Shown here: piece by piece, positions 19,738-28,604 of the stretch
Numbering within the stretch: position 1 is the first letter of the stretch
How the letters are laid out: every line of letters begins with the position of its first letter
Assembly: GCA_964442075.1 (NCBI GenBank)
Contig: CAYTWH010000013.1
Coordinates: forward strand, 1 to 64,000
Reading direction: 5' to 3'
From: CAYTAU01 sp964442075
GTDB lineage: Bacteria; Bacteroidota; Bacteroidia; Bacteroidales; CAYTAU01
DNA: 64,000 bases
Notes under the pieces: generated by a model
Told to the model about the DNA's origin: nothing
The model's input: only the letters and a program-made list of their open reading frames with translations
Database searches by the model: none
Position numbers and translations under genes: made by a program

Positions 19738-19854
19738 ATAGTTACTTTTAAAAATTATACCTATTATAGTTATAAGCTGTTAATTTCTTTACAATTCATT
19801 TAACAAATATAAACAAAAAAAGAAAAAACTCTGTTATTTGTGACACGGGCTTTC

Positions 19855-22002
19855 CTAAAACTCATAAACAAATGCTCCGTCTTGCAAAACATTCATATAA
19901 TCAACATTGTGTGTTTCGCATTCATCAATCCAATTATCTACTATCCAATTAGAATTTGACGAATCGATAATTAGCAATTTAAAATCAAAGAGTTTTACAA
20001 TATCTTCTATTTTTACTTTTACATTTTTTGACAAAACTATAAAATCAATGTCAAGTTTTTTCTCTGATTTTTTATTAAGATATTTATCATTATCGATAAA
20101 TAATATGCTTTTATCGTAAAATTTATAAAAAGAATTTTTATTAAAAACCCTTTGATTATCGCTTACAAACAAATTTGTGAAAAGAAACTGCTTGTTTGAT
20201 CTGTTAAGGTCAATTATTTTTTCATTGTCAAGTCCCAGTTTCAACCAATTGTTTTTTACCGAATACATAAGCTGACTTGGGTTCTCTTTTACAACAATAT
20301 CGCTGTAAAGTATATTATCGTTGCCATCAATAAAATTGAATGCCGTATTGCCTCTAATATTATAAACAATAAATTGGCGCTGTTTTATAGAATCTAAATT
20401 ATTGTAAATATTAATAGCAAAAAATAAAACTATTGATACAAGAGCAAACTGTAAAATTCTTACACGTTTATACAAAAAGTAAAAAGCTATTAATAAAAAT
20501 ATGGCATAAAGTATAAGTGTTTCGGGCATATTAATTGAAATATCATTTGTAGTTGAATATGGTAATTGTTCAATATAGTTCATCGAAAAATTTAATCCTT
20601 TAATTATAAGCGAAAGAATATAGGCAATAAAAGATGATATTGCCGGAATAAAAGAAGTAACAAGCACAGCCATGCCAAGGCAAAGAATAAGGGTGGCAGC
20701 AGGAATAACAATAAAATTTGTGATAAAGAAATAGTTTGGAAACTGATGAAAATAATAAATGGCAATTGGAGCAGTACCAAGTTGGGCGGCAATAGAAACG
20801 GTGAATAATGCCCAGGCTTTATCAAATAATTTATATTTGAACGATATCCATTTGTACATTTTGGGCTGAAAAAATACAATTGCAAGTACAGCCAGATAGC
20901 TCAACTGAAAACCTACTTCCATAATAATGTACGGATTAATTAAAACAAGCAAAAAGGCAGATGCAGCAAGTGTATTGTAGATATTTGTTTTTCGGTTAAA
21001 AGTTTTGGCAACAATAATAAACGAAAACATTGTAGATGCCCGCAAAACCGAAGGCGATAAACCGGTAATATATGCATAAAACCATAAAACAAGCAGCAAC
21101 AATATAGTTTTAAATATTCTGCTGTATTTATTTTTATCTAAAAAGAAAAGCAGTGAACTAAATATTAAATAAATAATACCAACATGCAGCCCTGATACAG
21201 CCAAAACATGCATTGCTCCCGCCGATGAATACGATCTTTTTATTTCCTCGTTAAGTTTGTCCTTATAACCCAGTGTTAATGCTGAAGCAATTGAAAGTTC
21301 GTCTCCTGTAATACCATTTTCCTCATAAATACTTATAAGTCTATTTCTTATTTTATCGGCATAGTATTGTATAAAATTGCCCTTATCGCTTTTAATTAGT
21401 GTCCAGCTATCCGATTTTAAATATGCCTGTTTTGATATAAGATGAAAAAACAAATATTTTTTATAATTAAATTCATGAGGATTATTTGTACTTTGAATAT
21501 CATTTAGATTTGGTTCAAAAGCTATTCTGTCTCCTATTTCAAGATTTTTTGAAATACTGTCTTTTTCAAAATAAATTATTGCTTTGCCCGATGTTTCTAA
21601 CCAATCATCATTATTTTTTATTGCAAAAACTTCTACAACAGATTTAATTGAATTTGGTTTTTCTGATACGGGTTCAACAATATTTGCAATTATTACTCCA
21701 TTTATGTTAGTAGTATCAACATTAAGTATTTTTGTTTGTTGATACTGTGTAATAACAATTCCCGAAAAACATAGAAAAATATTTACCAATAGACCAAATA
21801 TCCAACTTCGTTTGTACGATGAACCAATATTCTTTATCAATAAAAAGGCAAATATTAAAATAAAAGAAATTGCTACTGTATATAAAATAAAAATTGGCTG
21901 AAAATTGAGTTTTATTTGCAGAATAATGCCAAGTAAGAAAGGGATAAAGAATCTTACAAAAGGAATTTTTCTTATTGATTCAAATAGAGTAAACACAATC
22001 AT
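19855..22002 (-). CDS. comEC: ComEC/Rec2-family membrane protein with degenerate C-terminal domain
   Basis: 715 residues. ComEC forms the inner-membrane channel for incoming single-stranded DNA in natural transformation. Seen: N-terminal membrane helices and a soluble DUF4131-like region (about 30-200), then the competence domain with SSAGAMHVLAVSGLHVGIIY and some eight membrane helices to about residue 550. The C-terminal 170 residues occupy the place of the metallo-beta-lactamase-like nuclease domain but show no HxHxDH motif, so nuclease activity is unlikely. An ordinary start at an ATG with a following hydrophobic helix supports 22002. Confidence 0.9.
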   Translation of the reverse strand: MIVFTLFESIRKIPFVRFFIPFLLGIILQIKLNFQPIFILYTVAISFILIFAFLLIKNIGSSYKRSWIFGLLVNIFLCFSGIVITQYQQTKILNVDTTNINGVIIANIVEPVSEKPNSIKSVVEVFAIKNNDDWLETSGKAIIYFEKDSISKNLEIGDRIAFEPNLNDIQSTNNPHEFNYKKYLFFHLISKQAYLKSDSWTLIKSDKGNFIQYYADKIRNRLISIYEENGITGDELSIASALTLGYKDKLNEEIKRSYSSAGAMHVLAVSGLHVGIIYLIFSSLLFFLDKNKYSRIFKTILLLLVLWFYAYITGLSPSVLRASTMFSFIIVAKTFNRKTNIYNTLAASAFLLVLINPYIIMEVGFQLSYLAVLAIVFFQPKMYKWISFKYKLFDKAWALFTVSIAAQLGTAPIAIYYFHQFPNYFFITNFIVIPAATLILCLGMAVLVTSFIPAISSFIAYILSLIIKGLNFSMNYIEQLPYSTTNDISINMPETLILYAIFLLIAFYFLYKRVRILQFALVSIVLFFAINIYNNLDSIKQRQFIVYNIRGNTAFNFIDGNDNILYSDIVVKENPSQLMYSVKNNWLKLGLDNEKIIDLNRSNKQFLFTNLFVSDNQRVFNKNSFYKFYDKSILFIDNDKYLNKKSEKKLDIDFIVLSKNVKVKIEDIVKLFDFKLLIIDSSNSNWIVDNWIDECETHNVDYMNVLQDGAFVYEF

Positions 22003-22083
22003 TTATAAAAAAAATTGAAATTACATATTAAAGAATTATTAGCAAAATATTTTATGCAAATTGATTTCATATTAAGATAAAAA

Positions 22084-22137
22084 GCCACAGATTCACAGAT
22101 TAAAAAAGATTAATTTTATAATCAGTGAATCAGTGGC
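22084..22137. repeat. 18-bp inverted repeat, GCCACAGATTCACAGATT arms
   Basis: Arms 22084-22101 and 22120-22137 match at 16 of 18 positions around an 18-base loop. It lies between the divergent comEC and tyrS starts and resembles dispersed palindromes I associate with Bacteroidota intergenic regions. No T tract. Confidence 0.7.
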
Positions 22138-22206
22138 AAATTTGATTACCCACTATTTAACACAGAAACTTTTTTCTTTATTATCTTTACCAAAAAAAAC
22201 TGAGAA

Positions 22207-23499
22207 ATGAATTTTATAAAAGACCTGAAATGGCGTGATATGATACACGATATCAAGCCCGGAACAGAAGAGCAACTTGAAAAAGAAATGACATCGGCAT
22301 ATATAGGTTTTGATCCAAGCTCCGATTCGTTGCATGTTGGCAGTTTTGCACAAATAATGTTGCTAAAAAGATTTCAGATGGCCGGTCATAAACCAATAGT
22401 TTTGGTTGGTGGAGCCACAGGTATGATAGGCGATCCATCTGGGAAATCAGCAGAACGTAATTTATTAGATGAAAAAACACTAAATAAAAACCTTGAGGGA
22501 ATAAAAAATCAGCTTTCAAAATTTTTAGATTTTAATACTTCAATACCCAACCATGCCGAAATTGTAAATAATTACGACTGGATGAAAGAATACAATTTTC
22601 TTAGTTTTATTCGCGATATAGGTAAACATATTACAGTAAATTATATGATGGCAAAAGATTCTGTAAAAAAACGACTTGGAGCAGAATCGAAAACAGGTAT
22701 GTCGTTTACAGAATTTTCATATCAGCTTGTACAGGGCTATGATTTTTACTGGTTGTATAAAAACAAAAACTGCAACCTACAAATGGGCGGTTCTGACCAA
22801 TGGGGCAATATTTTAACAGGTACAGAATTAATAAGACGTAAAGATCAGGGAGAAGCTTTTGCGCTTACAATACCTCTAATTACCAAATCCGATGGAGGTA
22901 AATTTGGCAAAACAGAAGAAGGCAATATATGGTTAGACCCAAAATATACATCCCCGTATAAATTTTATCAATTTTGGGTAAATGTAAGTGATGAAGATGC
23001 TGAAAAATATATCAAAGTTTTTACATTACTTAATAAAGATGAAATTGCAAATTTGGTAAAAGAGCATAAAGAAACACCGCATTTGCGTCCACTGCAAAAA
23101 CGATTGGCAAAAGAAATTACCACAATGGTACATTCTGTTAATGATTATAATATGGCTGTTGATGCATCTAATATTTTATTCGGCAAAGCAACTTCCGAAA
23201 CTTTAAGAAAAATTGATGAACAAACTTTTTTGTCGGTTTTTGAAGGAGTACCAAACTCCGATATTTCAAAAAGCGAACTAAAAACAGGTATTAATATTAT
23301 TGATATTTTGGCATCAAAAACTGGGTTTTTAAAATCGAACGGAGAAGCACGACGTGCATTAAAAGAAAATTCTATAAGCATTAATAAAGAAAAATTATCT
23401 GATAGCGAAACAATAATTGATAATAGTTTTCTTATTAATGATAAGTATATTTTATTGCAAAAAGGAAAGAAAAATTATTTTCTTGTTAAAGTAGTTTAA
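22207..23499 (+). CDS. tyrS: Tyrosyl-tRNA synthetase
   Basis: Charges tRNA-Tyr with tyrosine. Class I synthetase of 430 residues, normal for the bacterial TyrS group. Seen: the HIGH-equivalent in GFDPSSDSLHVGSFAQI, the tyrosine-binding region QGYDFYWLY and QMGGSDQWGNI, the KMSKS-equivalent KFGKTEEGN, and a C-terminal S4 RNA-binding domain (NGEARRALKENSISIN). The 3' end overlaps the convergent flippase gene by four bases, so no terminator lies between them. Confidence 0.97.
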   Translation: MNFIKDLKWRDMIHDIKPGTEEQLEKEMTSAYIGFDPSSDSLHVGSFAQIMLLKRFQMAGHKPIVLVGGATGMIGDPSGKSAERNLLDEKTLNKNLEGIKNQLSKFLDFNTSIPNHAEIVNNYDWMKEYNFLSFIRDIGKHITVNYMMAKDSVKKRLGAESKTGMSFTEFSYQLVQGYDFYWLYKNKNCNLQMGGSDQWGNILTGTELIRRKDQGEAFALTIPLITKSDGGKFGKTEEGNIWLDPKYTSPYKFYQFWVNVSDEDAEKYIKVFTLLNKDEIANLVKEHKETPHLRPLQKRLAKEITTMVHSVNDYNMAVDASNILFGKATSETLRKIDEQTFLSVFEGVPNSDISKSELKTGINIIDILASKTGFLKSNGEARRALKENSISINKEKLSDSETIIDNSFLINDKYILLQKGKKNYFLVKVV

Positions 23500-24941
23500 T
23501 CTTTATCGTATTTAATTATCTGGTATAATGCTTTAATATTTATTAGTCGAATACTGAATGCTACAATCATTGAAATAAATATTATTAAAGCTATTCCTAT
23601 TCTCCAATCCTGAATATATTGTGTAGCAAAAAATCCTAATCCTACAATACTAACTATATAAATAGATAATGAAAAAAGGTATCTATAATTAATTTTTAAT
23701 TTAAATATTTTAGAAACAAGTATAACTAGTGCAAAAGCCATTAAAGATTGTGTTACCAAATTCGCAATAGCAGAACCATAGGCTCCATACATTGGGATTA
23801 AAATAAAATTTAATATAATATTAATAATCATAACCGATGCTGCCAAAATATTGAAATGCTTCAAGCTACCATTTGCAGTTAAAAGAGTTCCAAAAATGTG
23901 AATAGTAGAAATTGAAATAAAACCAATTATAAGCAAACTAAATATTTTTGACGAAACATTTACATGTTCATGATAAAGCAAGTCCATAATTTCATAACTG
24001 TAAAATAAACATGCAATAGCACCTGCAAGAGCTGGCACAATAATTAAAGAATATGATAACTTTAATAATTTCTGGATAGATTCTTTTTGTTTTATCATTT
24101 TTGAAAACATTGGCAACAGCAAAGCAGCAAAAAGCAATGCAAAATTAAATGCCGCTTCAAGTATTCTAAATCCTTGAGCATAAATACCCGCTTGTTCTTT
24201 TCCATCGGGCAATAACCTTTCAATCATTACAGAATCTACGCGATAATAAAACGACATTAATAAAAATAGTAATGCAAAAGGGAAACTTTTTTTTAATATT
24301 GCTATAAAAAACGTTCTATCGTAATTTAATTTCAAAAATTCTGTTTTTGACAAAACCACAAAAAATGCAGTTAAGGCTGCAAGCAAATATGCAAGAGTTT
24401 GTGCATATACAAACCATTCTATCTGAAATGGAGTATCTGTTACATTTCCCCATAACAGAATACCACATATTATTATCATTAAAGTACGATCTAGTACAGA
24501 AATTATACTATCAGTACGAAAAAACTGTAAGCCACTAATGTTTGACCTTAAATAAAGTGCAAATGAAGCTAAGAATTGATTAAATAAAAGTATTAAAAGG
24601 AATTTTATTTCGTGCCAACCCCAGCCAATTGCAGTAGCAGCTATAATAGCAATAGTGAAATAAACAAGAGCCAATATAAATTTTAATACTATTAGACTTG
24701 AAACATATTTGCTTATTAATTGATGATTTTGGGCAATATTTCTGTTGTTGTAGTTAGTTATACCAATATCCAACAAAACATTTAGCATTAGTGAAAAACC
24801 AAACAGCGAGAAATAAAAACCATAGTTTTCAGCTCCAACAGCATTCTGTACACTTACTTCAATTCCAAATATCCAAAAAGGCTTAACTAATAGGTTTAAA
24901 AGTATGACTAATGCTAAATTTGTTATAAATTTTCTATTCAA
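23496..24941 (-). CDS. Polysaccharide flippase (Wzx/MATE-like)
   Basis: 481 residues, almost entirely hydrophobic, with about 12-14 membrane helices. The start (NLALVILLNLLVKPFWIFGI) and the ENYGFYFSLFGFSLMLNVLLD and YRVDSVMIERLLPDGKEQAGIY regions fit the Wzx/polysaccharide-biosynthesis exporter family of the MOP superfamily, which moves lipid-linked sugars across the inner membrane. Divergent from two Wzz-like genes and a ligase/polymerase, so a surface polysaccharide role is likely. No glycosyltransferase is adjacent. Confidence 0.85.
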   Translation of the reverse strand: MNRKFITNLALVILLNLLVKPFWIFGIEVSVQNAVGAENYGFYFSLFGFSLMLNVLLDIGITNYNNRNIAQNHQLISKYVSSLIVLKFILALVYFTIAIIAATAIGWGWHEIKFLLILLFNQFLASFALYLRSNISGLQFFRTDSIISVLDRTLMIIICGILLWGNVTDTPFQIEWFVYAQTLAYLLAALTAFFVVLSKTEFLKLNYDRTFFIAILKKSFPFALLFLLMSFYYRVDSVMIERLLPDGKEQAGIYAQGFRILEAAFNFALLFAALLLPMFSKMIKQKESIQKLLKLSYSLIIVPALAGAIACLFYSYEIMDLLYHEHVNVSSKIFSLLIIGFISISTIHIFGTLLTANGSLKHFNILAASVMIINIILNFILIPMYGAYGSAIANLVTQSLMAFALVILVSKIFKLKINYRYLFSLSIYIVSIVGLGFFATQYIQDWRIGIALIIFISMIVAFSIRLINIKALYQIIKYDKD

Positions 24942-24963
24942 ATCTAATTAATTTTGTAAGGAA

Positions 24964-24971
24964 CAAAAGTA
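24964..24971 (-). promoter_or_regulatory. -7 box TACTTTTG of the flippase gene
   Basis: Matches the Bacteroidota TAnnTTTG consensus 23 bases before the flippase ATG. No TTG lies at the expected 19-21 bp further upstream, so support is partial. Confidence 0.4.
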
Positions 24972-25064
24972 AAAAAGTAAATTAAAATTACTTAATAATT
25001 ACTTAAATAAGACTAATAAAAGAGATAAAAGCTTGTATATATTTTTTGTAAGAAAAAAAATTTA

Positions 25065-25072
25065 TATTTTTG
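25065..25072 (+). promoter_or_regulatory. -7 box TATTTTTG of the wzz-like gene pair
   Basis: TATTTTTG, 18 bases before the ATG at 25091. A TTTG at 25045-25048 is only 16 bp upstream, shorter than the usual spacing. Confidence 0.4.
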
Positions 25073-25090
25073 ACGCTCTAAAATACAGGA

Positions 25091-26095
25091 ATGAGCGAAA
25101 ATGTTAATTTTAATTTTGATTCACCAGATCTTTTAACTTTTATGTTTAAAAGAAGAAAGCCGATAATAGTACTTACTGCTATTGCTTTTTTTATTTCTGT
25201 TATTACTGCATTTTTTATTATTACTCCAAAATTCAAATCAACTGTAATTATTTTTCCTACATCTTCAAGTTCTGTTTCTCATGAACTATTAACAAATAAT
25301 CTCTATGAGAAAAAAATATTAAAATTTGGTGAAGAAGAGGAAGTGGAACAATTATTACAAATACTTAGTTCCGGTGATATAAGGAATAAAATAATTAATA
25401 AATACAATTTATTCAAGCACTATAATATTGATAAAAATTCAAGATATCCTAATACAAATCTTAGAAATAAATATATAAACAATGTTAAATTTACTAAAAC
25501 CAAATATTTGTCAATAAAGATAGAAGTGCTTGACGAAGAGCCTCAAATGGCTGCTGACATTGCTAATGATATTGTAATATATTTAGATACAATTATCAAT
25601 AAAATGCAAAAAGAAAGAGCTGTTCAGGCATTGAGAATTGTTGAAAAAGAATATCTTTTTTTAAAAGAACATATAAAATTACTGCAAGATTCCATTTTGC
25701 AAATCAGGAGACTGGGAGTTTTTGATTATGAATCACAATCGGAAGTTTTTAATGATGCTTATGCAACAGCTTTAGCAACAGGAAAAATAAATGGTATAAA
25801 AAAATTAGAAGAGAAATTATCAATATTAGCTGAACATGGTGGAGCATATACTTCCATACGTGATCTATTAGAATTTGAGCTTAAAAAATTAAGTATTTTA
25901 GAATCAAAATATCAAGAAGCAAAAGTAGATTCTGAGCTTGACCTTCCACACAAATTTGTTGTTAATCACGCAGAAAAATCTGAAAGGAAAGCATATCCAA
26001 TACGATGGATAATCATTACAATTTCAACAATTTTAACATTTATATTCAGTCTTTTATTGCTGATAATTTTTGATATAATTAAAAAAAAAACTTAA
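25091..26095 (+). CDS. Wzz-like polysaccharide co-polymerase (first copy)
   Basis: 334 residues with the chain-length-determinant layout: a short cytosolic N-terminus, first membrane helix at about 25-48 (PIIVLTAIAFFISVITAFFI), a long helical periplasmic part, and a second membrane helix at about 305-330 after a KAYPIRW motif. The PxxP-like KAYP motif before the last helix is typical of polysaccharide co-polymerases. There is no tyrosine-kinase domain. Such proteins set the modal length of O-antigen or capsule. Its paralogue follows 65 bp downstream, then a ligase/polymerase. Confidence 0.82.
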   Translation: MSENVNFNFDSPDLLTFMFKRRKPIIVLTAIAFFISVITAFFIITPKFKSTVIIFPTSSSSVSHELLTNNLYEKKILKFGEEEEVEQLLQILSSGDIRNKIINKYNLFKHYNIDKNSRYPNTNLRNKYINNVKFTKTKYLSIKIEVLDEEPQMAADIANDIVIYLDTIINKMQKERAVQALRIVEKEYLFLKEHIKLLQDSILQIRRLGVFDYESQSEVFNDAYATALATGKINGIKKLEEKLSILAEHGGAYTSIRDLLEFELKKLSILESKYQEAKVDSELDLPHKFVVNHAEKSERKAYPIRWIIITISTILTFIFSLLLLIIFDIIKKKT

Positions 26096-26160
26096 ATATT
26101 TCGCTTTTTAGAAAAATTAAAAAGCTTGACATAAACTTAATATACATTAATTACGATATT

Positions 26161-27114
26161 ATGGAAAACTATTTTAATAACAAGGGCATATTTGCATTAA
26201 TATCAAAGTGGAAGTATCATATTCTGATAATAATGATTGTATCGGCAATTGTTGCATCAATTTTTTCTTCTTCAACTTTTATTAAACCAAAATACAAATC
26301 AGTATCTGTTGTATATCCCGTAAATCTTGGTTCTTATTCCGAAGAATCCCATACCGAGCAAATGCAACAAATTTTAATGTCTCAGGATATTAAGGATAAT
26401 GTTATTAAACAACTGGAATTAGATAAACATTATGGTATTGATAAAAATTACAAACATTATATATCCACATTATATTATGAGTATGGTAATAATATCAATA
26501 TAAGTAAAACGGAATTTGAATCAATTCAAATTACAGCATTAGATACTGATCCACAAATGGCATGCAATATTATTAATTCCATTATTGAATTTTATAATGA
26601 TAAGATAAGTTTAATGCATAGTAAAAAGCATCAAGAAGTAGTTGATATCAAATCACGTGAAATGATTAAAAAACAAAAAGAAATTGATGAATTACATAAT
26701 CAACTTAATGAATTAAGTGAAAAATATGGTTTATTACATTATGATATTCAACTTGAAGAGCTTACAAAAGGTTATGTTAAATTAATATCTACAGGAAAAG
26801 AAAACTCAAAATCTTTAATTGAAATAAAAACTATTTTAGATAATTTTAAAAATAAAGGAGGTAAATTAAAAGAGTTATCCACAAAAATAAGCAGTGAGTA
26901 TGATACCTATGTTACCTTAAAAGAAGAATATGACATAGCTCTTGCAGAAGTTGAAAAAAAAATAACATATGCACAAATAATATCAGCACCTTTTCCTGCT
27001 GATAAAAAATCTTATCCTGTTCGCTGGTTAATTGTAATATTTAGCGTTTTTGGAACTTTTATTATGTCAATAATAATTATTTCTATTATTGAAAGCTTAA
27101 AAAAATCTCATTAA
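26161..27114 (+). CDS. Wzz-like polysaccharide co-polymerase (second copy)
   Basis: 317 residues with the same plan as the preceding gene: first membrane helix at about 18-40 (HILIIMIVSAIVASIFSS), a coiled-coil-rich periplasmic domain (KKQKEIDELHNQLNELSEKY), and the KSYPVRW motif before the last helix (about 290-312). Shared phrases with its neighbour (YGIDKN / YNIDKN, DPQMACNI / EPQMAADI) show a tandem duplication followed by strong divergence. Cytosolic kinase domain absent. Confidence 0.82.
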   Translation: MENYFNNKGIFALISKWKYHILIIMIVSAIVASIFSSSTFIKPKYKSVSVVYPVNLGSYSEESHTEQMQQILMSQDIKDNVIKQLELDKHYGIDKNYKHYISTLYYEYGNNINISKTEFESIQITALDTDPQMACNIINSIIEFYNDKISLMHSKKHQEVVDIKSREMIKKQKEIDELHNQLNELSEKYGLLHYDIQLEELTKGYVKLISTGKENSKSLIEIKTILDNFKNKGGKLKELSTKISSEYDTYVTLKEEYDIALAEVEKKITYAQIISAPFPADKKSYPVRWLIVIFSVFGTFIMSIIIISIIESLKKSH

Positions 27115-27131
27115 ATTAAAATATTTGGCTT

Positions 27132-28604
27132 TTGCTTTTCAAGAAAAAAATAACATGGGTTTATATTATTTCCTTATTGTTTATTTTAATAAATACGTAT
27201 CTTATTTATAAAGAACTTTATTATTTAACATTATTCCCAATAGGTATTTTAGTTTTATTGTTTGCTTTTTTTTCTCTAGATAAATTATTGCTACTTTTAG
27301 TTTTTATAACTCCTTTTTCAATACCATTAAGTGAAATTATTCCGGGTTTGGATTTTAATATGTATATCCCTACCGAACCTTTACTTTTTTGCATTTTAAT
27401 AATATTTATTTTTAAAATGTTAATTGAACAAAAATTTGATAAGAAAATTTTATTACATCCCATTTCTATTGCAATATATATTAATCTTATCTGGATATTA
27501 ATCACCAGCATTACCAGTACTATGCCTATAATTTCTTTTAAGTTTCTTTTATCAAGATTGTGGTTTATTGTTGCATTTTACTTCTTAATTTCTCAGGTAT
27601 TTCGTAATCAAAAATATATATATACTTTTTTTTGGTTATATATTATTTCACTAATAATTGTTATAATTCATACAATCATTAAGCATATGGGATATGGATT
27701 ATTAGATCAGGAAGCAGCAAATTTTGTAGTTACACCTTTTTTCAACGACCATACTTCATATGGTGCTGTTTTGGCTATGTTTTTGCCTATTATAATTGGA
27801 GTATTAATTAGTAAACGTATTAAACCCAAAATAAAATTATTTGTTTTTATTGTTTTTTTAATATTTGTTTTTGCAATTATTTTGTCATATACAAGAGCAA
27901 CATGGATTAGTATTATTGTCGCTTTATTTGTTTTGATATTTATAATACTAAAAATAAAATTCAAGTACATTCTTATAGTTTCCGGTATACTGATTTTTTT
28001 CTTTTTCACATTTCAAAATCAGATATTAATGAGTTTAGAACAAAACCAACAAGAGTCTTCAAAAAATATTGCTGAACACGTTCAATCTATTTCTAATATT
28101 ACTTCTGATGCTTCCAATTTGGAAAGAATAAACAGATGGAATTGCGCAATAAAAATGTTTGAAGAAAAACCGGTTTTCGGATGGGGACCAGGTACTTATA
28201 TGTTTAATTATGCACCATTTCAGTTGTCGTATGAAAAAACCATTATAAGTACTAATGCAGGAGATAAAGGGAATGCTCATAGTGAGTATTTGGGACCTCT
28301 TGCAGAATCCGGTTTTCTTGGAATGATTACATTTTTGATTATTATAATAACAACATTGTATGTTTCTATAAGGTTATATTCAAAATTAAAAAACAGGGAA
28401 TTGAAAATTATTCTAATATCTGTAACCTTGGGATTAATTACTTATTATTTTCATGGATTTTTAAATAATTTCTTGGATACAGATAAAGCATCTATTCCAT
28501 TTTGGGGATTTACTGCAATTATACTAGCAATAGATGTATATCATTCAAAATTTGATTTGGGAATAAAAGAAAAGGGGAAAATTAAAAAAATTCAAGACCA
28601 ATAA
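27132..28604 (+). CDS. O-antigen ligase / polymerase family membrane protein
   Basis: 490 residues with about 10-12 membrane helices and the large periplasmic loop of the Wzy_C/WaaL family (NLERINRWNCAIKMFEEKPV, FGWGPGTYMFNY, NAHSEYLGPLAESGFLG). The RW, GxGxGxY and H-S-E-Y motifs are those of ligases and polymerases that join polysaccharide to lipid A core or to each other; the sequence alone does not separate the two. The start appears to be TTG at 27132: an in-frame stop lies just upstream at 27117 and the next ATG is 76 codons in. The 3' end overlaps the convergent phosphatase gene by 23 bp. Confidence 0.85.
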   Translation: MLFKKKITWVYIISLLFILINTYLIYKELYYLTLFPIGILVLLFAFFSLDKLLLLLVFITPFSIPLSEIIPGLDFNMYIPTEPLLFCILIIFIFKMLIEQKFDKKILLHPISIAIYINLIWILITSITSTMPIISFKFLLSRLWFIVAFYFLISQVFRNQKYIYTFFWLYIISLIIVIIHTIIKHMGYGLLDQEAANFVVTPFFNDHTSYGAVLAMFLPIIIGVLISKRIKPKIKLFVFIVFLIFVFAIILSYTRATWISIIVALFVLIFIILKIKFKYILIVSGILIFFFFTFQNQILMSLEQNQQESSKNIAEHVQSISNITSDASNLERINRWNCAIKMFEEKPVFGWGPGTYMFNYAPFQLSYEKTIISTNAGDKGNAHSEYLGPLAESGFLGMITFLIIIITTLYVSIRLYSKLKNRELKIILISVTLGLITYYFHGFLNNFLDTDKASIPFWGFTAIILAIDVYHSKFDLGIKEKGKIKKIQDQ

